Below, one piece after another: positions 29,907 through 37,707 of a stretch of 42,379 nucleotides of DNA (positions are counted from its first letter, which is position 1; the number at the start of each line of letters is the position of its first letter). The position numbers and the translations under genes were made by a program. The DNA is from a virus. The stretch is from IMG/VR virus record IMGVR_UViG_3300024259_000006, positions 1 through 42,379 of that record; one strand, written 5' to 3'. The notes under the pieces are model-generated. The model saw only the letters and a list, made by a program, of their open reading frames with translations, searched no databases and was not told the origin of the DNA.

Positions 29907-31318
29907 TGAAACTCTCAGTCCTTGTCCTCTCTTGTGAACGTGTTAGAGCTATGCAGCTTATTACTAAGAGGTTGTATGAGTTAGCTCCCTTTGAAGTTAT
30001 TATTATGGATAACTCTATCCGGGAAGTAGCTAAGGAATCAGTTAGGGTTCTTGCTAATAAGTATGGCTTTAAGGTTATTCAAGAAGAGCATACTCCCTTT
30101 AATTTGTCTGGTATGCGGAACCTTGGGATAGAAGCAGCTACTGGTGATGTACTTGTTTTCCTGGACTCAGATATAGTCCCCATTAATGATGACTTCCTTG
30201 AGAAGATAGAGGAGTTTCATAAGCATAACAAGAAGCTACTTATCCACGCTAGGTATAAGGGTGGGAAAGATACAGCTAGGCTTACATATGTAGCTGAGAA
30301 GCCAACTATCTTTGATAAGCATAGGATTTATAGCATAGAGAAGGGTAGACCCTGGAGAGCATCCTCTGGTGGGAATTGCTCTATAAGAAAAGATATACTT
30401 GGTGATGTTAGATTTGATACAAGATATACTGGAGGTTGGGGTTGGGAAGATGCTGACTTTACGCGGCAACTCTGGGATAAGAATATTGATATTGTCTTTG
30501 ATCCAACTATCTGTGCTAAGCATATAGAGCATCCTATTGTTAAGACAAATGCTGCTAGTAACTACGAGAAGTTTTGGGAGAAGTGGAATCCTGAGACCTT
30601 TACGAGATTCCAAGAGCTAATAGTCAGGAAGAACCTTCCTTCCCCTAGACCTGAGCTGGGGAGATACTTTAAGCATTTTGAGCAGGACTTTCACTCTGAG
30701 AAGAGAGTACTTGATATAGGCTGTGGTAAAGGACTTTTTTCGCATTATATCTCCTCTAAGTATGGGTGTGAAGTTACAGCACTTGATACGTATGCTGCTA
30801 ATGGGAATAGACCAGAGGATCTTGATGTTAATGAAGAATTCAAGTCCTTCACAAAGGATGGAGTTAATATAGTAACTGGGGATATTCGAGAGTATAAGAA
30901 TGACTATCCTTTTGATGTTATCTTTGCTCGGATTTCCATGCATCATATTATTCATACTACTCAGAGATTAGGTCCAGAAGCCAAGTGTTGGGAAGATCTT
31001 GTTGCTGTCTTTACTAAGATATACAAACTCCTCAAGGATAAGGGAACCTTTTATATCATCGATGTTCTCCCTGTTCCTGAGAAGAATGTGCATTACGCTA
31101 GGAATATGGCTAATGGTGTAAAGCCTGGGAGTAAACATACTCCACAAGAGTGGATGAGGGGACTCTTAGCTGCGGGGTTTGAGAACTTTGAAACCAGACA
31201 TATCTGGCCTTCTAAGAGTAGGTATCCTGAGCAGAGTAAGGCTATGAGTATTAAGAATAGGATGGATAAGTTTGGGTATAAGTACATCATGCAAGTTAGA
31301 AAGGGTATTCATGTCTGA
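29906..31318 (+). CDS. GT2 glycosyltransferase fused to SAM methyltransferase (470 aa)
   Basis: Residues about 1-225 are a GT-A glycosyltransferase: SVLVLSCERV, FNLSGMRNLGIEAATGD, DSD at 87-89 (metal and donor binding), and GGWGWEDADF (about 176-185) with the acidic pair. Residues about 250-470 are a class I methyltransferase with motif I VLDIGCGKG (268-276) and IIDVLPVPEK. The enzyme may add a sugar and methylate it or the chain end, a common way to cap or control glycan length. Overlaps the GT4 gene at TAATGA and has no Cys module of its own. Confidence 0.85.
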   Translation: MKLSVLVLSCERVRAMQLITKRLYELAPFEVIIMDNSIREVAKESVRVLANKYGFKVIQEEHTPFNLSGMRNLGIEAATGDVLVFLDSDIVPINDDFLEKIEEFHKHNKKLLIHARYKGGKDTARLTYVAEKPTIFDKHRIYSIEKGRPWRASSGGNCSIRKDILGDVRFDTRYTGGWGWEDADFTRQLWDKNIDIVFDPTICAKHIEHPIVKTNAASNYEKFWEKWNPETFTRFQELIVRKNLPSPRPELGRYFKHFEQDFHSEKRVLDIGCGKGLFSHYISSKYGCEVTALDTYAANGNRPEDLDVNEEFKSFTKDGVNIVTGDIREYKNDYPFDVIFARISMHHIIHTTQRLGPEAKCWEDLVAVFTKIYKLLKDKGTFYIIDVLPVPEKNVHYARNMANGVKPGSKHTPQEWMRGLLAAGFENFETRHIWPSKSRYPEQSKAMSIKNRMDKFGYKYIMQVRKGIHV

Positions 31319-31505
31319 AGAGAGGTTTAGGCTTAGGGCTTTTATCAAGGAACTTGTTGAGTTTAATTATTCCGATCTCCCTGAAGGTATACGAGATATC
31401 TTCCTCTCCAGAGCATCTTGGTGGCTTACTATGGTTAAAGAGCATCCTGAGAAACTTGCTAAGGCTAAGCAAGAAGCTACTGAGGAGCTATTGTATCACA
31501 TATGA
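31311..31505 (+). CDS. small helical protein between the glycosyltransferases (64 aa)
   Basis: Start at ATG 31311 inside the end of the previous gene. Helical and charged (MSEERFRLRAFIKELVEFNY). No family recognised; overlaps the next gene by 4 bp, so it is expressed with the glycan enzymes and could be an accessory subunit. Confidence 0.6.
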   Translation: MSEERFRLRAFIKELVEFNYSDLPEGIRDIFLSRASWWLTMVKEHPEKLAKAKQEATEELLYHI

Positions 31506-32638
31506 TATCCAGATGCCATAAAGGACTTTTCCTTAAGAAAGATTCAGAGGGTTTATTCTGTAAGCACTACGGAGTAAAGCTTCCGAATCTTACCTCTATA
31601 TGTATGCTTTGTAAGGCAGGGCAGTATCCCCTTACTACTGTAAAGAAGGAGTCTGGTTGTCCAACGTGTAGACAGAGAAAGATGGATTTTGATAACTCTA
31701 TTGGAGGTTTTCGCTTCTCTGTTGTAGTGGTAGCTAGAGATGAAGGACTTGAGGTAGAAAAGACAGTCCTAAATCTCTTAGCTTGCGGAGTCGATGAAGT
31801 TGTGCTCATTGACGATGCTTCTTCAGATAACTCTTGTAAGGAGTTTACCCCTCAAGTTATTCTGCACCGTAATAAGGTAGCGCTTGGTCCAGGGATCTGT
31901 AGAAACATAGGAGGTGATATAGCAAGTGGTGAGGTTATAGGATTCTTTGATGCTCATATGGAGAGTCTACAATCCCTGAGACCTTTTGCTAAGAAAGCTC
32001 TTGATTATAACGCATTCATGTGTGCTACATATAAACCTCTCTACGCTAAGAGAGACTTCACTTACTACGGTGGAAGGCTTGTATTTGAGGAACCTCATAA
32101 GGAATGTTTTAGGATTTTTGCGAATAACAAAAAGCTGGATAATCAAATCTCTGAAATCCATGCAGTAGTTGGAGCTGCTTATGCTATTAGAAAGGACACT
32201 TGGCTCTCTATAGGGAAGTGGATTCCTACACTCTCCTGGGGATATAATGAGCAAGCTATGAGTATGAAGGCTTGGTTTGCTGGTGTTCCTATGTATGTGG
32301 ATTATCAGACAGAAGTTAGGCATATGAATAAGGAGAGATTTAACTGGGAGTTTGATGACCTAGCTATAAAGAGTCACGCTAATAGACTTCTTGTGAATAG
32401 AATTCTCTTTGAGGATCAGACATTTGAGGACTTCTGGGTTAGGAACTTTAAGAAGAAGCATCCCCTTAAGGTAGTTGACTACGCTCTAAAGGAGAGTGCT
32501 AGACATGGGATCTTGAAACTACGGGATGAATTCAGAAAGATAAAACAAAAGAGTGATGCAGAGTTCTTTGCATCTTGTGTTAAGAAGGGTGGGAAGTCTG
32601 TGAATATGACATTACTAGGATTAGATAATGGCAACTAA
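31502..32638 (+). CDS. GalNAc-transferase-like GT2 glycosyltransferase with N-terminal Cys module (378 aa)
   Basis: GT-A fold. FSVVVVARDEG (72-82), VLIDDASSDNS (101-111), LGPGICRNIGGDIASGEVI, then FFDAHMES with D150 and H152. The D-x-H metal site with this context is the form found in polypeptide GalNAc-transferases (GT27), which use DxH rather than the usual DxD; WGYNEQAMSMKAWFAG is the acceptor-side acidic motif. The N-terminal module (MISRCHKGLFLK, FCKHYG, CMLCK) matches that of the GT4 at 28833, and a second pair CPTC (53-56) follows. A protein acceptor is possible but unproven. Confidence 0.8.
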   Translation: MISRCHKGLFLKKDSEGLFCKHYGVKLPNLTSICMLCKAGQYPLTTVKKESGCPTCRQRKMDFDNSIGGFRFSVVVVARDEGLEVEKTVLNLLACGVDEVVLIDDASSDNSCKEFTPQVILHRNKVALGPGICRNIGGDIASGEVIGFFDAHMESLQSLRPFAKKALDYNAFMCATYKPLYAKRDFTYYGGRLVFEEPHKECFRIFANNKKLDNQISEIHAVVGAAYAIRKDTWLSIGKWIPTLSWGYNEQAMSMKAWFAGVPMYVDYQTEVRHMNKERFNWEFDDLAIKSHANRLLVNRILFEDQTFEDFWVRNFKKKHPLKVVDYALKESARHGILKLRDEFRKIKQKSDAEFFASCVKKGGKSVNMTLLGLDNGN

Positions 32639-32849
32639 AGAGGACTTGATTCTTGAACGTGTAGGGGAAGTTAAGGAAGATGTTAAGTTGCTTTTTCATA
32701 AACTAGATGAACTACCCTGCAAGCACGTAGCTATTAAGGTAGCTAGGCTAGAGGAGAGAAGTAAGGCAAAAGATCTTAGAGTTGTAACACTCTGGGGTTT
32801 TGTGACTGGAGCTATTCTCTGGATCGCTAAGTTGGAGTTTCTTAAGTGA
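32628..32849 (+). CDS. small membrane protein, holin/XhlA-like (73 aa)
   Basis: N-terminal amphipathic or coiled-coil helix (EDLILERVGEVKEDVKLLFH), then a single C-terminal membrane segment (VTLWGFVTGAILWIAKLEFL). This layout resembles XhlA-type haemolysin/holin accessory proteins. It is followed by a lipoprotein-like gene, so the pair could be part of lysis. Family match is by layout only. Confidence 0.5.
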   Translation: MATKEDLILERVGEVKEDVKLLFHKLDELPCKHVAIKVARLEERSKAKDLRVVTLWGFVTGAILWIAKLEFLK

Positions 32850-33181
32850 AATACTTTCCCTTTCTTCTGGTACTTCTGGTTTTTCTTATGGGTTGTGGTC
32901 TTTTTACTCCACGTCCTATGCAGACTGTAGAGAAGTATCTTCCTTCGCCTGCTCCTAATATAAGGGTTGTAGTTCCCAAAGCTCCCCCTACAGTAGGTAG
33001 CTTGGTAGGTGATCTTTCCTTCTCTAAAATTATCAGCGCAGGTCTTTTAGCTGTTGGTTGTCTTATCTTCCTCTTTGCAGGTTCTGATGGACCTAAGGAG
33101 TTTCGAGCTAGACTTATCCTGTATATCTTTAGTGGCCTCTGCTTAGGTGGAGTCATGTTTATTCTTTTGTTTAGGAGTTAG
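32846..33181 (+). CDS. putative lipoprotein with two membrane segments, possible lysis protein (111 aa)
   Basis: Signal peptide with a lipobox (LVFLMGC, C17), then a Pro-rich periplasmic part (YLPSPAPNIRVVVPKAPPTV) and two hydrophobic segments (KIISAGLLAVGCLIFLFAG and LILYIFSGLCLGGVMFILLF). A lipid-anchored protein with added membrane spans suggests a role in envelope disruption or superinfection exclusion. Overlaps the previous gene by 4 bp. Start is well defined by the signal peptide. Confidence 0.55.
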   Translation: MKYFPFLLVLLVFLMGCGLFTPRPMQTVEKYLPSPAPNIRVVVPKAPPTVGSLVGDLSFSKIISAGLLAVGCLIFLFAGSDGPKEFRARLILYIFSGLCLGGVMFILLFRS

Positions 33182-33183
33182 GA

Positions 33184-34050
33184 ATGACTGTTCCTACTGT
33201 ATCTTGGGATGAAACTGCACCCGCTGGTGGAGCTAATCTCGCTGAGGGTGATGATAGAATCCGAGAGTTAAAGACGCAGATTCGTGAAGTTGTGGATATT
33301 GACCATAAGTTTGACTCTTCCGGTCAAGATGCAGACATGGGTAAGCATACGCAGATTACTATGCTACTCTCTGGTGCTGATCCTACCGCTGTAGCGGGGG
33401 AGATGTTTCTATATCAGAAGCTAACTGGTGGGATTAACGAGTTCTTTATCCGGGATGATGTGGGGAATATTATCCAAGTAACAGATGGAGGTGTTCTCAA
33501 TGCGGTTAATCTTACAGGGAATGAAACTGTTGCTGGCGAGAAGACCTTTTCTGCTGACGCTACCTTCTCTGCTGATGTAGCTATTGGAGTTGATCTCTCT
33601 GTTGCTGGAGATACTGAGCTTACAGGGACTCTTGATGTTACAGGTGCTATTACTCTAGATGGAGCAGTTACGCTTTCCTCTACCTTTGATGGTGGAGCTA
33701 CTAAGCTGACTAATATCCTTGATGGAGTAGCTAATACTGATGCTGCTACTGTTCTACAAGTTGCAGCTAGAATGCAGCATGATATAGGAACTTATCTTGG
33801 TACTGGAGTAGCTCAGAGTATTACGGGAGTTGGGTTCCAGCCTTCTATTGTTATTGTATACTCTCAGTCTACGGGTGGTGTTGTTCCTATGATTAAGACC
33901 TCCTCTGATCCTGGAGTTTACTCTAAGAGCTTTAATGGCTTCTGGGTTACAGATCATATCAAGGCACTAGATGCTGACGGCTTTTCTGTGGGTACAGATG
34001 GTGAAGTGAATGGTAATGGTATTACTTACACTTATATTGCATTGGCGTAA
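33184..34050 (+). CDS. tail fibre-like protein (288 aa)
   Basis: N-terminus (PTVSWDETAPAGGANLAEGD, then DRIRELKTQIREVV) matches the attachment domain found in many phage fibres (W-x4-P-x-G ... GDDRIRxLKxxIR). The middle is a repeating beta-strand shaft (DATFSADVAIGVDLSVAGDT, ELTGTLDVTGAITLDGAVTL). The C-terminal 90 residues (about 195-288) would be the binding head. It is the most likely receptor-binding protein, along with the 312-aa protein. Confidence 0.75.
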   Translation: MTVPTVSWDETAPAGGANLAEGDDRIRELKTQIREVVDIDHKFDSSGQDADMGKHTQITMLLSGADPTAVAGEMFLYQKLTGGINEFFIRDDVGNIIQVTDGGVLNAVNLTGNETVAGEKTFSADATFSADVAIGVDLSVAGDTELTGTLDVTGAITLDGAVTLSSTFDGGATKLTNILDGVANTDAATVLQVAARMQHDIGTYLGTGVAQSITGVGFQPSIVIVYSQSTGGVVPMIKTSSDPGVYSKSFNGFWVTDHIKALDADGFSVGTDGEVNGNGITYTYIALA

Positions 34051-34052
34051 TT

Positions 34053-35579
34053 ATGCCTGAGAAAAGAGAATACACAGGGATTTTCGCTCCTGCTGCTGGA
34101 CTTAACTTTCATATTCCTTCTACTATGATTAGTAACGAGGAAACTCCTTCTTGTGATAATGTTATCCTAGATAGGAATGTGGTTAAGAAGGGGAGAGGAG
34201 CTAAGGTTCTCGGAGATACGGCGAATACTCCATTAGCTTCTGCTGTTATGGCTATGAACTCCTCTAATGATAAGCTTATTATCCATACTCTGGATACTAC
34301 TTATTCTTATGTAAGTGGTTCTACTTTTACAGATATAAGTGATGCTCCTTTCACAGGTACGGATACTAACTTTTACTCAGCTCAAGTTATGGAAGGTGAG
34401 TATATCTTCACTAATGGGGTTGATGCTGCTAGGACTTGGGACTTTGTTGCCGCTAATGTTAGTGTCCTTGGAGGTTTGCTTAATAAGCGTCCTAAGGTTC
34501 TCCTTGTGTTCGGTGAGAGGATGTGTTATTATAATTATGTAGAGGGTGGTAATACATTCCCAACTACTAATCTCTTCTCCATTATTGGTGATCCTGCTGA
34601 CATAACAGGACCAGGAAGTGGTGAGGATGATCTAGCTAACATAATGGCCGGTGATGATGAGATTCTCAATGCAAAGAAACTTGGTGGATATGTAATTATC
34701 TATGGCGGAAAATCTATTGTCATTCAAGAATATCGTGGGGATGTTAATAATCCTTTTTCTTATACTCTTAGAATACCTGATAAGGGGTTAGCTGCTCCTA
34801 GGGCTCTTATTAATATAGACGGTAGAAAGCATATTTTCCTGGGTTTGGATGATATTTATGTTTATACGGGTGGGAGTGAGTTAGGTAACTTAGGCCCGAA
34901 AGTCAGGGATGAACTCTTTGACACAATGAACCCAGAGAATATCTCTAAGAGTTTCATGGAGTATACTCCTAGGGAGAAGAAGTTTAGATTATACTATCCT
35001 AAGAATGACTCTACTACTCCTAACGCTTATATAGAATATTACCTAGATGAAGAGAAGTGGAGTAAGGGAACTGGTGAGTTCACAGCGGTTGGCTCTTACA
35101 TCCGTCCCTCGGACTTAACTTGGAATACCGCGGAAGGAACTTGGGATGATAACCTAGGTACTTGGGATTCCATTGGGAATCTATCTCAAGCTGAGATTAA
35201 TATCCTAGGTGATGAAAATGGAACTATCTACACTTCCGAGGATTCCCTCAATCAAAAGGGTTCAGCTTATGATGCTAATTGGCAAACTAAAGACTTCACC
35301 ACTGGACCCGGATATAGGAGAACACTTACTCATTGGTTGGAGGTATACTTTGAAGCCAGAGGATCTTCTGTTACTATCTCTACCTCAGTTGATGAAGGAG
35401 TCTCTTGGGAAGAACACTCCACCGTCACCCTCACAAGTGGATGGGAGAAGTATAGATTAGATATGTTTATAAATGCAGATCAACTTAGACTTAGGTTTAG
35501 GAATAACACAATTGGGCAGACCTTTGAGCTAAGGCAACTAGAACTTGGATACAGGAGAGCATCTGATCGTGGCAATTAA
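34053..35579 (+). CDS. tail nozzle/stabilisation-like structural protein (508 aa)
   Basis: A beta-rich protein with repeated strand motifs (KLIIHTLDTTYSYVSGS, RMCYYNYVEGG, YVIIYGGKSIVIQEY, HIFLGLDDIYVYTGG), as in the beta-propeller-like nozzle proteins at the end of podovirus tails (P22 gp10-like role). Position after the fibre and before the internal virion proteins fits. The C-terminus (HWLEVYFEARGSSVTISTSV) resembles a carbohydrate-binding-like sandwich. Confidence 0.65.
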   Translation: MPEKREYTGIFAPAAGLNFHIPSTMISNEETPSCDNVILDRNVVKKGRGAKVLGDTANTPLASAVMAMNSSNDKLIIHTLDTTYSYVSGSTFTDISDAPFTGTDTNFYSAQVMEGEYIFTNGVDAARTWDFVAANVSVLGGLLNKRPKVLLVFGERMCYYNYVEGGNTFPTTNLFSIIGDPADITGPGSGEDDLANIMAGDDEILNAKKLGGYVIIYGGKSIVIQEYRGDVNNPFSYTLRIPDKGLAAPRALINIDGRKHIFLGLDDIYVYTGGSELGNLGPKVRDELFDTMNPENISKSFMEYTPREKKFRLYYPKNDSTTPNAYIEYYLDEEKWSKGTGEFTAVGSYIRPSDLTWNTAEGTWDDNLGTWDSIGNLSQAEINILGDENGTIYTSEDSLNQKGSAYDANWQTKDFTTGPGYRRTLTHWLEVYFEARGSSVTISTSVDEGVSWEEHSTVTLTSGWEKYRLDMFINADQLRLRFRNNTIGQTFELRQLELGYRRASDRGN

Positions 35580-35859
35580 TACAGCTAGTAGAGATCCGAT
35601 TGATCCTATTCTTCCGAAGTTAGAGAAGAGAAGGGATGTTATAGAGTGGGCTGATGATCTTAACTTTAACCTAGTTGAGATCCTTAGGAAGGTATCTTAT
35701 GATATCCTGAATGGCGCTTCTCAGTTTCAAGTATCCTCTACTATTCCTACTGTAGATGATATAGAAGAGGGTGGAGTTGTCTTTTATGATGATGGTGCAG
35801 CTACGCAAAGGATGTATACGAAACTAAATGGCTCCCTTAGATATGTAACTCTTTCTTAG
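35569..35859 (+). CDS. hypothetical tail protein (96 aa)
   Basis: Start at GTG 35569 inside the end of the previous gene, with AGGAG somewhat far upstream. Short protein with PTVDDIEEGGVVFYDDG and RMYTKLNGSLRYVTLS, a C-terminal strand pattern common in small phage structural proteins that bind fibres. No family recognised. Confidence 0.6.
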   Translation: MAINTASRDPIDPILPKLEKRRDVIEWADDLNFNLVEILRKVSYDILNGASQFQVSSTIPTVDDIEEGGVVFYDDGAATQRMYTKLNGSLRYVTLS

Positions 35860-35868
35860 GAGAAAGTG

Positions 35869-36753
35869 ATGGGATTGTTTGATAGTGTTATTAAGAATAC
35901 TTCTAGGGCACTTGATCCGGCTGGATTGCTGAGTGGTACTCTTGGGAGTGGTTCTCCTGGAAGTGTAACTACAAGAGCTTCTGGTACAGCAGGCCAACAA
36001 GCTGTTTCTCAAGAGCTAGCTGACTTCCTAAGGGAAAGAATCGGTCAGGGACTTCCGGGATATGAAGGTCAGCAGATTGCCCCTCTCACTGATCTTCAAC
36101 AGGCGGGAATTCAGGGAGTCTCTGACTTTGCTTCCTCTGATAACTTTGCAACACAAGGTGTGGAGGATCTCTTTGGTTCTCTTACAGATGAACAAGCTAG
36201 AGCTGATTTTGAGGAGTTTACTCGTCCTCTTATTGGCTCCCTACGGGCTGATACTGATGCCTTCCTTAAGGAGCAAGGTCTTGCTAATGTAGGTACTAGA
36301 GCCTCAGAGGGAGTTGATAGGCTTAGAGGGCAGGGACAGTTTGCCCTTGATAATATGGCCCTTCAAGCTCAGCAACAAGCTATACAAGCTAATAGACAAC
36401 TTAGAGCTGGCTTAGCTCCTACTGCCATGCAAGCAGCACAAGCTCCCCTCACAGCAGCACAAGCACAACTCCAAGCTGGAGCCTTGCAGCAACAGCAAAG
36501 GCAAGCTGAGTTGACTTCTCAGTTCCAGGAATTCCAGAGGACAACTCCTGAGCTTAACCCCCTTATCAACCAAGCATTAGCTTTCCTTGGACTTAATCAA
36601 ACTGATACAATCGTCCAGCAGCCCCAGCAGAGTGGACTTGCTGGATTCCTCCAGGGTGTAGCTCCTGGTGTTGGGCTTGGTTTAGGTCAAGGACTCTTTG
36701 GCGGAAGTTCTACAGTAGCTTCTCAACTTCCAGTAGCCCCAAGACAATTCTAG
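35869..36753 (+). CDS. internal virion protein, small (294 aa)
   Basis: Start at ATG 35869 (AGGAG 6 nt upstream). N-terminal Gly-rich helix, then long Gln/Ala-rich helices (QAQQQAIQANRQLRAG, AAQAQLQAGALQQQQ), and a C-terminal Gly-zipper-like segment (GLAGFLQGVAPGVGLGLGQG). Such composition is typical of podovirus internal ejection proteins that form a membrane channel. Confidence 0.7.
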   Translation: MGLFDSVIKNTSRALDPAGLLSGTLGSGSPGSVTTRASGTAGQQAVSQELADFLRERIGQGLPGYEGQQIAPLTDLQQAGIQGVSDFASSDNFATQGVEDLFGSLTDEQARADFEEFTRPLIGSLRADTDAFLKEQGLANVGTRASEGVDRLRGQGQFALDNMALQAQQQAIQANRQLRAGLAPTAMQAAQAPLTAAQAQLQAGALQQQQRQAELTSQFQEFQRTTPELNPLINQALAFLGLNQTDTIVQQPQQSGLAGFLQGVAPGVGLGLGQGLFGGSSTVASQLPVAPRQF

Positions 36754-36762
36754 GAGAATATA

Positions 36763-37707
36763 ATGGCTGTTATTAATCTACAACCTGAACCTACTGTTGG
36801 CTCTCAGATAGGCTCTGCTCTTGGTGCGGGACTTCAAGGCTTCGCTGCTGGGAAGCAAAGAGCTAAGCAGAATAAACTTCAACAGGATCAGTTTGATCTC
36901 TTGAGGAAGAATACCGAAGATCAGATTAAGACTAGAGAGCAAGAAAGAAAGATTCAACTTGAGAGGAATACTCTTAACATTATAAAGATCATGGCAGATA
37001 ATGCTAATGGTCAACGTCCTGGTATGGATTTCTTTAATGATGCTGTTAAGAGTGTTTCATTCTTTAAGCGTCGTGAGGATGCTGCTCTTTACTTTGAGAA
37101 TGCTCAGAAGCTAAAGGCGCAGGAAGCTGATAATAAAGTCCTTATGGCTCAAAGACTTGCTGAAGCTACAGCTAAAGGTAGAGCTAGTGGGACTCCTAAG
37201 ACGAAAGAGGAAACTACTGAAGGAATTTCCCCACTTAATCTTAGTAGACTCTTGACAGCTAGAGCTAAGGCTGCTGAACGTAAGGATGAAGTTGGGCAAG
37301 ATATTAGTTTTGCTGAAGGTGTGGCTAATGTTTTTCTTCCTGAATCCCTAGAGTTTCGTGGTCCAAGATCTAAAGCCAGCTCTAAAGAAGAAGCTGCTAT
37401 TGGTAAGCTAATCGCTAAGGGCTTGGCTAAACCTAATGCTGGGGAAGTTCGCGGACCTCTTAGACCTAAGGCTCTTACTGCTGAGGAAGTTAAAGCTCTT
37501 AATCTTGATATTCCTAAAATTAATAGGGAAAGACTTAACGTTGGAACACCTCAGAGAATCTCTGGCTTAACTCAAACTCCCAAGAAAACCACTAAGTCTC
37601 TTATCTCTTTCAAAGACCCTAGGACTAATAAGTGGCGAAAAGCTAACGTAACTCCTGAGCAACTTAAGAGACTTCAAGCTGAAGGTATTGAAGTAAGGAA
37701 TAATTAA
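36763..37707 (+). CDS. internal virion protein, medium (314 aa)
   Basis: Begins with a Gly-rich amphipathic helix (TVGSQIGSALGAGLQGFAAG), then a charged coiled coil (KQNKLQQDQFDLLRKNTEDQ) and a basic C-terminus (DPRTNKWRKANVTPEQLKR). Adjacent to two other ejection protein genes and ends at the ATG of the largest one. No enzymatic motif seen. Confidence 0.7.
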   Translation: MAVINLQPEPTVGSQIGSALGAGLQGFAAGKQRAKQNKLQQDQFDLLRKNTEDQIKTREQERKIQLERNTLNIIKIMADNANGQRPGMDFFNDAVKSVSFFKRREDAALYFENAQKLKAQEADNKVLMAQRLAEATAKGRASGTPKTKEETTEGISPLNLSRLLTARAKAAERKDEVGQDISFAEGVANVFLPESLEFRGPRSKASSKEEAAIGKLIAKGLAKPNAGEVRGPLRPKALTAEEVKALNLDIPKINRERLNVGTPQRISGLTQTPKKTTKSLISFKDPRTNKWRKANVTPEQLKRLQAEGIEVRNN

